Origin: Glutinoglossum americanum
Lineage: Eukaryota; Ascomycota; Geoglossomycetes; Geoglossales; Geoglossaceae
DNA length: 64,000 nt
Reading direction: 5' to 3'
Assembly: GCA_020080175.1 (NCBI GenBank)
Contig: JAGHQL010000067.1
Coordinates: 1 to 64,000 of the forward strand
Part shown: one piece after another, positions 54,657 through 64,000 of the stretch
Layout: every line of letters begins with the position of its first letter
How positions within the stretch are numbered: the first letter of the stretch is position 1
Translations under genes and position numbers: made by a program
Notes under the pieces: model-generated
What the model saw: the letters and a program-made list of their open reading frames with translations, nothing else
The model's database searches: none
What the model was told of the DNA's origin: nothing

Positions 54657-57106
54657 CTAATCAAAATTCACATCGACATTCGCTGCTCCATACTTCTTCC
54701 CCTTATACTGCAATGCAAACCCCAAATTATTGTTTTTCAAGTTCATAATTAGCTCATACTCCGCCGCGTAATACGGCCTCCAATTCCGCCACCGTCTCTT
54801 GAAATTGGATTTTTTGAGGTGGGTGAGGTCAGAGATAATTGCGCAATGTTTGCGGACGATCGTGGGGTCGTGGCGTGGGGGAGGCTGGTCCGCATCACAG
54901 GAGACGAGTGTATCGGTCCAGGGAGTGACAGTGCTGAAGTGTCGGGAGAAGGCGTAGCCTGGGTTTGAGTAAGTTAAGAACCGCGGGGAGTGTGGTTGGG
55001 GTGGTACTTACTGAATGTGTGGTCGTCAGTTACGGGTTGGTGCTGTTATTTTATTATGAGGGAAAGAGGTTAGCTTGTTGTGCTTTGTCTAATTCCTCGG
55101 TTATAGAATATTGAAGTCGATTCCCAACCTTTCGGATGAACCAACTAATCTGGTTTCTCGCCATCTTCTTCCCCGTGAATTTATCAAAGAAAGCATCTTC
55201 CTCTAAATGCCTTCCGGGGATGAACAATTGGCTGGTAGGAGCGCCACTGCAGCGCGTTTGTGATTAGAAGAGTTTTGCGTCATAGGGTTTATTTACTCGC
55301 ATGTGCACGCACTAGCTCCTTCTTGCAACGCGTTCAAATTGGGCTCTGCCCGGCCCGCCTTGGGGCTCGATGCCCTTTAGGACTGCGCCCCTGACGATGG
55401 CGGTTGAACTAAGATGCGGCATTAGTGAGGTCTGTAGTAATGTTCTTTTGGGTGAGCTCACGCCTCCCGCGGTTGAATAACTTGGACATCAAACCGGCCT
55501 GCCCATTGAGATACGCGTTTGTAGAGGTATTCTGATTCTCCAAAGCCTCCCACAAGTAGTATAGACTGTTTGGCTTGTTAGTAGCGCAATTTATAGAATA
55601 ATGGGGGGCGGTAGAAGAAATATATCACGGACATTTACACGTTGGGCCCCCTGGGAGACAGTCATGACTTGGTGTTTGATCAAGTCAATGATCTGGTCGA
55701 TGACCGGGTCGAAAAGCGATCTCATCTCTTGCCTGATTCACCGTCAGGGCGGTAGGCCTAACGTAGTGATGGAGATGGTTAAAGTTAAGATACGGACCGA
55801 CTAATCCCAAAATGCCCTCCCTCAACACCCGCCTCCCGAATCTCATCCACCGTGGGTACGTTTACAAAAAATTTGTGTTGTCCTGGCGCGTCCCGGAACG
55901 CAGTCTTGGCCGTCTCAAAGTTCTTGATAACCTGCTGGCGGTGTTCAGGCCTCAGTGCGTCGTAGTGACGCCCCATCCGGAAGGCGAAGAGGCTCTCGAA
56001 GTTACGGTCAATGAATGTCGATCCGCAGTAATCTCCAGTTCCCGCGGCGCACTCCCGGACGATGAGGGGTTGTATTTGGAGTACATCGTAGGAGATGAGA
56101 TCAACAGTTCCGCCACCGGCATCACACACTACGATTCTATCGTTGACCTGAGATAGAGGTTAGAGTATATATGGGTGGAGAGATTTCCCCTTCCATGCGG
56201 AGGCGTGAATGTCGTATGCTAGCGACTCACCTTGATCATAGAGGATGAGCGGTCAGAGTGTTTGAGTGTATATAATGCGGCAGCCTCCGGCTCCGACAAT
56301 ATTTCCAGTTCATGCTCATTTCCAATTCCTGCCCTCCTCGCGGCATCTTCGGTCTCTGCTCCACCGGCAATACAATCAGTAGCGGCCACTGTAAAGGCAT
56401 TTAAAAGGTGAGTAGAGCGTAAGGGGGCGGCAAAGTTACTTTTCTTGGCCGAGTCAGACCAAATGGCAGGCACAGTGAGAACGAAATCTATCTTCGTTAT
56501 GTCCATGATATCTATATCCGAAAGGAGAGTTAGAAACAGGACCCTATTGCTCACTCTCGGGAGCTGGGTGCGACTCGCCTCGATGAAACTTCCGATATAA
56601 CGTATCTATCGTATGCTGATACAACGCTGAAAGGTAATCACGAACCACGTCCACCACCGTCAGGCCCGGAGGAAGTTGCATGTTCGAATGATCGGCCTCT
56701 AGGCCCAGCTTGAACCACATCACCTGCTCGTGGAAATAATGTCACAATATCAGCGAGCCCAAACTGCCAAAAATATCCTTCAGCAGAAGCCTCGGGGTCT
56801 TCGCGAACCTTCCGTTTTTGTGGGGGGATATCGTAGCCCCAGGAAAAGGTTGAAGTGCTCCCATCTTCGTAAGCGATCTCTGTTGGTGCTTGAGCTCCCA
56901 CAAGCTGTCCTGATGAAGGCCAGTTCTTGATGATCTCGATCTGGTCGGGGGAGTGGGAGCTTGCCCACGCGAGGGCGCTTGAGGAATTCCAGGCGATAAG
57001 CCAACGATATTTAATATAACTTTATCCTAGAGGTTATGAAGGGCTTTATTTACCTAAAAGTCGTCCCAAAGTCCACGCCCACGACGATCCGATGTGGAAT
57101 AGCCAT
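54657..57106 (-). CDS. fungal Hsp70-like actin-fold ATPase
   Basis: Eleven exons, in coding order 57106..57054, 56977..56809, 56723..56555, 56511..56231, 56147..55798, 55732..55633, 55565..55462, 55408..55313, 55246..55129, 55042..55012 and 54958..54657, encode about 590 residues with consistent phases. The actin/Hsp70 nucleotide-binding motifs are intact: phosphate 1 IVVGVDFGTTF (7-17), connect segment FVLTVPAIWSDSAK, phosphate 2 IVVCDAGGGTVDLISY (about 229-244) and adenosine motif LLVGGFGES (about 378-386). The C terminus (PWTDTLVSCDADQPP, FKRRWRNW, YELIMNLKN) matches the short beta domain of fungal Hsp70-like proteins related to HSPA12, not the canonical substrate-binding domain plus lid. 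It is probably cytosolic; many fungi have large lineage-specific sets of these. Clients are unknown. The first intron uses an AAG acceptor. Confidence 0.88.
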
Positions 57107-57488
57107 TTGGCGATCTACCAGCGGCTCATAGACCTACTATTCTTTCGCGGGCGTGGGAGCCGGGCTCTGGGGAAGATAAACTATCGGCCAAGGCAAGTAG
57201 GAACACAGCCTCCGCATACGTTCTCACCACAGCCTCTGTTCCTTTCTGGTATCTGGAGGAGTTCAGCTATTGCGGAGGAAGGTTAAAGTGGCGGTTCTCG
57301 GAATTCCCACAGCCTGATCGGGTAAAGTTGCGAACCAAGCCTTGTTCGATGCTGAACTACGGGCCGTAATTAGACTTTATTGCTTTTTCAGTTGCAACCC
57401 AAGGTTTCGGTGTCGGGCTCAGCGCTTTTCTTCTAAAATACGGAGGGCGGTCACTCTCAGAGTAGTGCCGAGAGACAAAAACAGCAGA
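57107..57488. promoter_or_regulatory. bidirectional promoter region
   Basis: These 382 bp separate the start codons of the divergent Hsp70-like and membrane-protein genes, so both promoters must lie here unless 5' exons exist. No clear TATA box or upstream signal-peptide exon was found. Confidence 0.45.
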
Positions 57489-58979
57489 ATGGTCACGACT
57501 CCATGGTCTGGTCTCACATTGGCCTCTAGTTACGAATACGTTTTCACGGCAACGGCCACATACTATATTCCCGCCTCGGTCACAGAAAGTTTCACACCAG
57601 GTTCCCCACCAGGCGCCCGCACCTACGATGTTGGGGTGGTATACTGGGCGCTAGCCTCGACAAGTCGACACCTCGACGCAGCTGTACCAGATGATCTATC
57701 TAGTGTCCTTGGTTCCTCCGCTTCCGTTCTTAGTTCGGGGACTTCTGTGACCGGCGGATCAACCACGAGTGCAACCGCTGGGTCGACAGCTTCATCGGAA
57801 ACTTCTCCATCGGCAGGGGGTGTTACGTCTTCACCGTCGCCAACTACTAGTTCATCCGGTAAAAAAACTACTAATGCCGGCTTAATCGCAGCTATTGCGG
57901 TCCTCGCTGCCCTCTTTGTGTTGTCCCTAGTTGCGCTAGGCTTCATCATCCTGTCCCGTCGAAGTAAGTGAATATAGAAACTAGACGGCTTATTCTCCAG
58001 AAAGGGAGAAGAAAAGAGAATGTGCTTACATAGCATAAAAATGAATAGAGAAGCATCTCCGCCCCAATACCCACAAAGGCGCTCAACATGAGCAGGAAGA
58101 AATCTCCCGCCTTCAGCACCACGCCAACCTCGAAGAACGCCACAGAAGCCTCATTACTGCCGCCGTCCACCACCGCGGCCCCGAGGACGACTCCCTCAGC
58201 GAGCAAGGAGCCCTCAAGCGATTCGACCAGCTCGAAAACAGCATCACCACCTGGGTGCACACATACTTCGGGGATATCCCCTCGGACCGCACGCGTTCCC
58301 CTGACCTGGCAACCCTAGTGCCCGACTACGAAATACTACTCAAGACGCGCAGAACGCAGTTTTTAGTGATCAGGGCTGCAGTTGCGCAGATTCTTACCGA
58401 GGGGTTTAGGACTGGGGAGTTTTTGGGAGAGGCATTTAGGGGGTTAAGTGGAGTTTTGAGGGAGAAGGGTGGGTTTAATTACCGAAATATTGAGATGATC
58501 CAACGCGGTGCCACTAACTGACGAGATAAACAGCATCATCCGAAGAATTCAGCGGCTGGCGTGTCCAGGCAATTTCCCTCCTCTCAGACGCCCCATCCTG
58601 GACCGCCGAACGTAGTGATGCCATAACAGCCATCACCCTACGGATCAACAGTCTCCTCTCCCCACTTACCCCCTCTCCTCCCAACCCCGAACGCCAAGCG
58701 TTCCTTGAACAGCTCGTTCAAACCGCATCCCTCCTCGCGGTCGACCTCGCAAGCCAATACGCGCGCTACGAAGTCTCGGTCTATCCTAGCTTTTTGGCCC
58801 GCGAGGGAAGAGTAGGTGTGTTGCTGTTTGAGCCGGGTGCTATGGAGGATGTGTTTCAGGAGAGTGAGTCGGAGGTCGCAGGGAGGGAAGTGAGGCTTGT
58901 GGTTTCTCCGTTGGTGGTTAGGTACCCTGGAGCAGTGGGGAGGATGACGATCATCAAGAAAGCGAAGGTCTTGGTTTAA
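57489..58979 (+). CDS. single-pass membrane protein with Ser/Thr-rich ectodomain and novel cytoplasmic domain
   Basis: Three exons, 57489..57963, 58049..58468 and 58534..58979, give 446 residues. Residues 1-60 (MVTTPWSGLTLASSYEYVF...) form a small domain. A Ser/Thr/Gly-rich stretch (about 75-125) suits O-glycosylation. A membrane helix (about 130-155, LIAAIAVLAALFVLSLVALG) ends in the basic stop-transfer RRKKHLR, created by splicing. The remaining 290 residues are helical (HEQEEISRLQHHANLEERH, TTWVHTYFGD, FLVIRAAVAQILTEGFRTG, EVRLVVSPLVVRYPG) and resemble an unannotated fungal domain. The layout recalls Mid2/WSC-type surface sensors, but the ectodomain has no WSC Cys pattern. No signal peptide is visible from this ATG; an upstream exon or a signal-anchor topology is possible. 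Confidence 0.75.
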
Positions 58980-59942
58980 TCGGGGGCTTTTTGGGTGGGT
59001 TTTGTTTTGACTCCCAGTGGAGTTGCCATTTATTTTTTTATTTTTTTTGGCAGATTGGGGCGAGGGCCGTTAATGCGGATGATTAAGTGGGTGATTATTT
59101 GGACGAGATATGTGGATAAGATAATTCTTTCTTCCCTCGTACCAAGGCGGAACACCATGACTTTCATTTTAGGCACCCGGACGCTATGAGAGCCCATCAG
59201 ATTCTATAGTTTGGAATTTAGCGTGCTTGCCGCTTCTCAAGTGAATTTCTCTCTTCTCTTCTGGTTCTCCGGGGGCATGCCCGGTGGCTACAGGCGCCCC
59301 TCTAGGGAATATGCGTCTTGATACAATGATGGCCCAGGAGGGCATGCGTATGATTGTGGAGGCTCGCCCAAAGATAAAGCACGACGATACAACGATGCAT
59401 GCGCAGCTTGCGTGTGTCACCCGGGTAAATAGAGTGAGGTAATCACCCTTGCATCTAATCCCGCCCTCATGTTTTGATGGAAATTATCCTAATTAAAAAA
59501 ACGTTTCGATCCAAAACGTGCCCAGCCGTCAGAACGCGCATCGGCCGATCGCAAGGATCTCCCTGGAAACCTTCGCATCGACGGGAAAGGCCAAGCGATG
59601 AAACGCGTCCAATGTCCGGGCTGTGCGAGTCGCCGACCGATAAGCTCCAACCCGCTCGCCTCAGTCGTCCCACACTTCCCCTCGTTGCTTTTTGGTGCCC
59701 CGCGCGCATGCGTACCCGTGCTCGATCCTACCGCGACGAGCCGTAGGATGGGGTGAATGGGTGAATGGACGGGACGGGCCCAACCAGTTACGCGGCTGAA
59801 ACAGCGCCCAAAGACCCTCCCTTTGTTCTTTGGCGCGACGGGAGTATCTTGCGTTTTCCTCCTATCGACCGCCGACAAAGAAGATTGATTCCACGACGCT
59901 CGAGATTCCTTTGACGATTCGATTCCTTCTCAGCCTGCCGAT
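58980..59942. other. intergenic and promoter of the four-helix membrane protein
   Basis: No gene is supported. Open frames on the minus strand (59467-60054) are shadows over the promoter and start of the next gene. Confidence 0.4.
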
Positions 59943-61046
59943 ATGGAGGTTGAAGGCCAGGGACCTGCCGCGCACGCTCGTGCTGAAGTAGATGGCTCCG
60001 GGAGCGAGCATGTCGTCCAGCTGCCGGGTTCGTTGTTCTCTTGATCGCCGCCAAGCGATGGAAATTCGTCTGCTAATGTCGACGAAGGATTCGTCCTCTT
60101 CATCCGCATCGCGCAGGCGATAGTCGCGTTGCTCATCATGGCACTTGCGGCTGCGTCCATCAACGCGCTCTACTCGTGGACTAGCATCGTGGGTTCCTTT
60201 AGCTTCATGATATTTATCGTCTGGTCGCTGGGGTTTATCCTGTTTGTGGTGCGTTTTTCACCCACCACCGCTAAGATTCCTATTAGTGTGAAGACCCGCT
60301 GATGACCTTCTCTCCACAAACGAACAGAGCGTCTCTACCGTCATCGCCGCCGTCTACCTTATCGTGATACCGCTCGTACTCCCCGCCTTGTATAACTGCT
60401 GGGCGGCGCTAGCGCTGGAGATCTTGGGTGTCATTGCATGGTTGATAGTGTTTGCCATCATGACTGCGTGGGCCGCAGCGAACACAGCAGCGAAGTTGGT
60501 GAACAACTCGTCCGGGGCCGGATCTGTGCTCTATACCGGTCCAGGAGCAAAGGCCTATTATAGTATGGCTCCAGACACCCTTTTTTTCCCTTCGTCCTCC
60601 CCTCAGCACATGGGAATCCAATCTCCCAGCCAGAAATTTGAATAGGAAAGGAACAAGCTAAACACCAGAATTAATCCCCACAGAGAGCGCCTTCTCCCGC
60701 TATGGCTGGAAGACCACCGCCGCAGCCTCAGGACTCGGTGGCCTAGAACTGTATGTTTCCGTTCCCCTCTCCCCTTCTCCCCCCAATCCCCAACCCCAAC
60801 GCTAACCGAAATCCTCCCCAACCCACTAGGATCCTCTTCCTTACCACATTAATCCTCTTCGCCTCATCCCTGCATAGCCACCGACGAAACGGCGCACCAG
60901 CGAGAGGCCTAAAGAGATTCAAGGCGAACGGGGATCGGAATGTGCCGGTCGAAGTCACTAGCCCTGAACCGATACAGCTGAATCCCATCAGGACGGTGAC
61001 CCCGAATTACGGGGTGAATAATGGCGACCACGTGCTGAGCGGCTGA
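59943..61046 (+). CDS. MARVEL-like four-helix membrane protein
   Basis: Five exons, 59943..60027, 60088..60248, 60328..60562, 60684..60750 and 60830..61046, give 254 residues. A short acidic N tail (MEVEGQGPAAHARAEVDGSG) precedes four hydrophobic helices: IAQAIVALLIMALAAASINA, SFSFMIFIVWSLGFILFV, VYLIVIPLVLPAL with LALEILGVIAWLIVFAIM, and ILFLTTLILFASSLH after a short loop. The C tail is basic and hydrophilic. Four short helices with both ends cytosolic and an R-I-A-Q-A start on helix 1 fit fungal MARVEL-domain proteins, which act in plasma-membrane organisation. The first intron is 60 nt with a good branch site (TGCTAATG) but a GAAG acceptor; without it, helix 1 is not linked to the N terminus. 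Confidence 0.8.
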
Positions 61047-62551
61047 TAGCGAGGAGGCTGTGGGGGGAGATTGTTGGACAAAGGGGTTTCTATATTTTGC
61101 CAAGTTTGCTTTTTTGCGGGTAACTTTTCCCCCAAATGGCTAGGAAAAGGGAAAAGGGCTAGAGCACCTAGGGAGGGCATGGCTGGGCTAGCTCCTGGGT
61201 AATTGCGATGGGCTCGAGAGTTCTAAGGAGAACCCCAATTTTTTTTTAATTTTTGTTTCTTAAAACAAATCCGATATCCATTTGCTGCTGATATCCCATT
61301 CTACACATCGCTTTCTACCCAGCCAACCACCAGAAAAACTCGTATATCCCCCGTGCGTTCCTCCGAACCACCACCGCCTAAACTCTTTTCCACCTGGAAC
61401 GAGCCAAGCGCACGCACACGCATTTATATACACATACACCCTACCCAAGACCCCCGTCCAGCCCCCAAGAAAAGCCAAAAAATAAAAACCCCCCCCTCCA
61501 AGTCCCCCTAGAACCGAAGCTGCACATACCTCTCACTCCCCGGCAACCCAACACGCACCAAGGACACACCTATAACCGCACCCCCAACGCTCCACCCGGA
61601 AACACCCCCGCTCTCACCCCGCCAAACAACCCCTCAAAGACCACCCGGGCCCAGCCCAACAACGCCCCACCGAGCTCCGCCACGCGGCCCCGCCTTCGGA
61701 TCCGCGCACCCGCGCTTACGCGCTTCGCCCGGACGCAGCCAGCGCGGGGCCCGCGTCCCGGACTGCCCGCCAGACGGGCTGTACGGCACGGGCCATGAGG
61801 CGGGAATAACGATAGCCCGGCCGCCTGGGGGCTACCCGGGGGGTGTGGCGCGCTAGGTCTGGTTTTCGGGACCGCCTTGTTATAAAAACACCCGCGAACC
61901 TGGCGGGCCCTGTCCCATGGCGTCCGCGCTCCTAGGGCTAGGTAGGATGGGGAGAGAGCCCTGGTGTTGGGCGTTGTTGTCAGCGCTGAGGGGACGTCTT
62001 TCGCGATTGGGGGTATCCGGGGTTTTGGCCTTTTGGAATGCCTTGATTGCACTTTTGCGCATGCGCACTTCACTACAAAGTGGATAGGCATCGGGTCGCC
62101 TGTTTTATGCCTAGGCGGATTCCTCATCGCCGAGACCGCAGATGAGTAAGGTGTTAACCCGACGCACCCAGCCTGATTCGGCTCGGGCTCAGAACATCGA
62201 TTGCGACCCGGCGATGCTTGGGCAGGCCGTGGACCCCGGCCAGGTTTACCCGGATCATCGTTTTTAAACCGGAAGCGCTGTGAGAATTTTTAACGGATAG
62301 TGGAGAGGTACTTGTTGTGTCTGGCCTAGTTGAGAAGCATATTTCCTATAAAGTCGCACTCCTAGGTGAAAGTGAAGACGTTCTTCGATTATAGGAAGTA
62401 CAGGTATGATAGGTGGGGTAGGTGATCGTTCTCCTTTGAAACCAAGTACCGAAATCCACCCCTGAATGTGAGAAAGTTGCAATAAATTGTGCTTCTTGAG
62501 CAATCTTTTTCAAATTGAGTAGATATTGAGTGAATTTCGAAATGGAGACGT
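61047..62551. other. intergenic with a GC-rich island
   Basis: No gene is firmly supported. From about 61,550 to 61,860 the sequence is very GC-rich with many CpG, unlike its surroundings. An open minus-strand frame there (61570-62127) has extreme Ala/Gly/Arg composition and no motif. The rest should include the 3' UTRs of both convergent neighbours. Confidence 0.4.
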
Positions 62552-64000
62552 TCAAAAGGCCACCGTATCTCCATCGCCGAGCACTGGCTGCTGCTCTCGT
62601 CCCCCAGGTCTATTAATTAGCATATCTTCTCCGCCACCCCTGACAATATAGTCCTTCACCAAAGCAGTGCCATTCTTCACGGAAGCATATTGATCCTTAG
62701 TGCAAGTCTCGGGGGCCAAAATATAGCACGTCGGCTCCGGAGAATCCGGTACAATATTCTTGATATGCCAGGTGGAGGAGGGCCCGGTGGTTCTGTAGTC
62801 ATCTGCAACATCGGTCTTGCCCGTCGAGATATCTCTATTGGAGAGGGAGCGCATGAATATCTCGTAAGAGGTTGCTGGCTGGTAGGCTGGCACTATAGTG
62901 GTTACAGAGCGGAGTTAGACAGTTTAGACTAATACTGGAAAGAGAAGTAGACCGCGGACGGATAACTTACCTTCATGCCCCGCCTGATAGACCCTAGAAA
63001 ATGAGAAATTCCCATACTGCCTCACCTGCCCCCCAACGTAAGAGCCATTAACCTCTATAGACTGATATCCTGCTTTACGGAAATTGTCCGCAAAAGTATA
63101 GTCAACAGCCAAGGAGACTTCTTCCCCACCAATCCAATTACAGATAAAATCCCTATCTCCATACACAAGCGCGACTTTGATCCCGCTCTCTAATATGAAC
63201 TTGAGGTCCTCGAGCTGCCCTCCACGACAGTGGTCGCCAGTGGAACCGAAACTGCGCGCAACGGCCCGAGAGGAGAGGGTGTGGTTTACCGGAACGCCGA
63301 GGGATTTTTGGACCCAATGCTGGTTTAGGAAGCCCTGGAGGTAAGGAGGGGGAAAGGGGTCGTGATTTGGGTGGGCAATGTCAAACATGCCGCGCTAGAA
63401 GATGGAGAGTTAGTGTGGGGTAGGAAAGCTGAGGGGGATTTCACACATTACTGATGAATTCATAAGGTCCTGCCATCGTTTGTTCGCAGTAGTCCGTGGC
63501 GCCCTTACATGCGGTATTGACCACGCTAACGCCTCCATAGTCTCTTGGGTCATACGTAGCCGTGAGGTTACGGCACTGCAGGATCATATCCCTACACCCG
63601 CCTAGTTTCCAGTAATCGTTGACAGAATCTTTATAGACAGTCTTATTGATAGCCATGATCCCATAGGTGTTATTGAAGGCCATCTCCGGGTAAGAGAGCC
63701 CTTGAATCAGGCCGTCGATGCAACCATTGACGATCCCAAGGGTATCGAGATGGATGCGGTAGGCATAAGTGCCGTTGGTGGTGCCGTTGAGGACCTTTTG
63801 GTTTTGCTCCTCGAAGATGGCGGTGAATGTGGGGCCATATTTGCCGCCATACTGGACTCCAGTCAACTTTCAGTGAACCCCGATAACGAGCGAAACAGGC
63901 TCGGGATGAGCGGAAACTCACTGATTCAGTCCATATATTAACCCTATCATCCTCAGGCTTATAAACCGGAAACTCCGCGAACCACGTCTGCGCAAAATGC
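62552..64000 (-). CDS. serine carboxypeptidase (family S10), 5' end outside the window
   Basis: Four exons are visible in coding order: 64000..63922 (partial), 63851..63447, 63394..62971 and 62892..62552, about 416 residues of the C-terminal part. The catalytic Ser lies in TESYGGKYGP; its codon (63924..63922) is the last before an intron, so splicing completes the ESYGG motif. The catalytic Asp is in VYGDRDFICNWIG and the His in YQAGHEVPAYQP, so the triad is complete. Pairs of Cys (GGCRDMILQC, CKGATDYC, GDHC) and many N-glycosylation sites fit a secreted or vacuolar enzyme like carboxypeptidase S1. It removes C-terminal residues from peptides at acidic pH. The signal peptide and N terminus lie beyond the window edge. 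Confidence 0.92.

Noticed and set aside
61570-62127. 185-codon Arg/Gly/Ala-rich minus-strand frame
   Set aside because: Likely a product of the GC-rich island; no motif.

Overview
The window is nuclear DNA of a filamentous ascomycete (Pezizomycotina). Most genes are broken by short introns, typically 49-90 nt with GT...AG ends and CTRAY-like branch sites. The families are typical of such fungi: a PDR-type ABC transporter, an ascomycete laccase, a LaeA-like methyltransferase, a fungal Hsp70-like ATPase, a homeodomain-C2H2 regulator, a ZNFX1-like helicase fused to CbbX-type AAA modules, and a serine carboxypeptidase. I cannot name the species. Gene density is low (about 15 intact genes in 64 kb). 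The long gene-poor stretches hold decayed coding remnants, minisatellites and homopolymer runs.

Layout, left to right. 0.3-5.6 kb: a Hint/Vint domain gene (probably the 3' part of a larger gene), a homeodomain/C2H2/ankyrin factor, and a small Cys-rich zinc-ribbon protein. 8.1-12.6 kb: a five-exon PDR transporter on the minus strand; its promoter carries a strict 8-bp-period array of CGG triplets. 14.4-16.6 kb: an ankyrin-repeat protein. 17.3-21.3 kb: two minisatellites, a decayed zinc-finger/JmjC gene, an AT-rich block and a possible MULE transposase remnant. 21.6-29.3 kb: one nine-exon gene for a protein of about 2,326 residues with four P-loop modules. 30.7-33.2 kb: a nine-exon laccase. 36.9-38.7 kb: an eleven-exon LaeA-like methyltransferase. 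About 40.1-40.5 kb: an SNF2 helicase remnant. 41.5-46.1 kb: a glyoxalase-fold protein and a repeat-built, probably GPI-anchored wall protein. 47.5-49.2 kb: a membrane acyltransferase-3. 52.2-53.8 kb: a disordered protein. 54.7-61.0 kb: an Hsp70-like gene divergent from a single-pass membrane protein, then a four-helix membrane protein. 62.6 kb to the end: a carboxypeptidase cut by the window edge.

I rebuilt exon-intron structures by joining frames at GT/AG sites so that family motifs are restored; every multi-exon model given keeps its reading frame throughout. Two splicing oddities stand out: one GC-AG intron in the transporter, and at least five introns whose best acceptor is AAG. No RNA genes or CRISPR arrays were found. 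Functional links between neighbours (laccase, LaeA-like enzyme, transporter) are only suggestive. The most unusual items are the near-solo Hint domain, the homeodomain-zinc finger-ankyrin fusion, the CGG array, and the four-ATPase ZNFX1-like protein.
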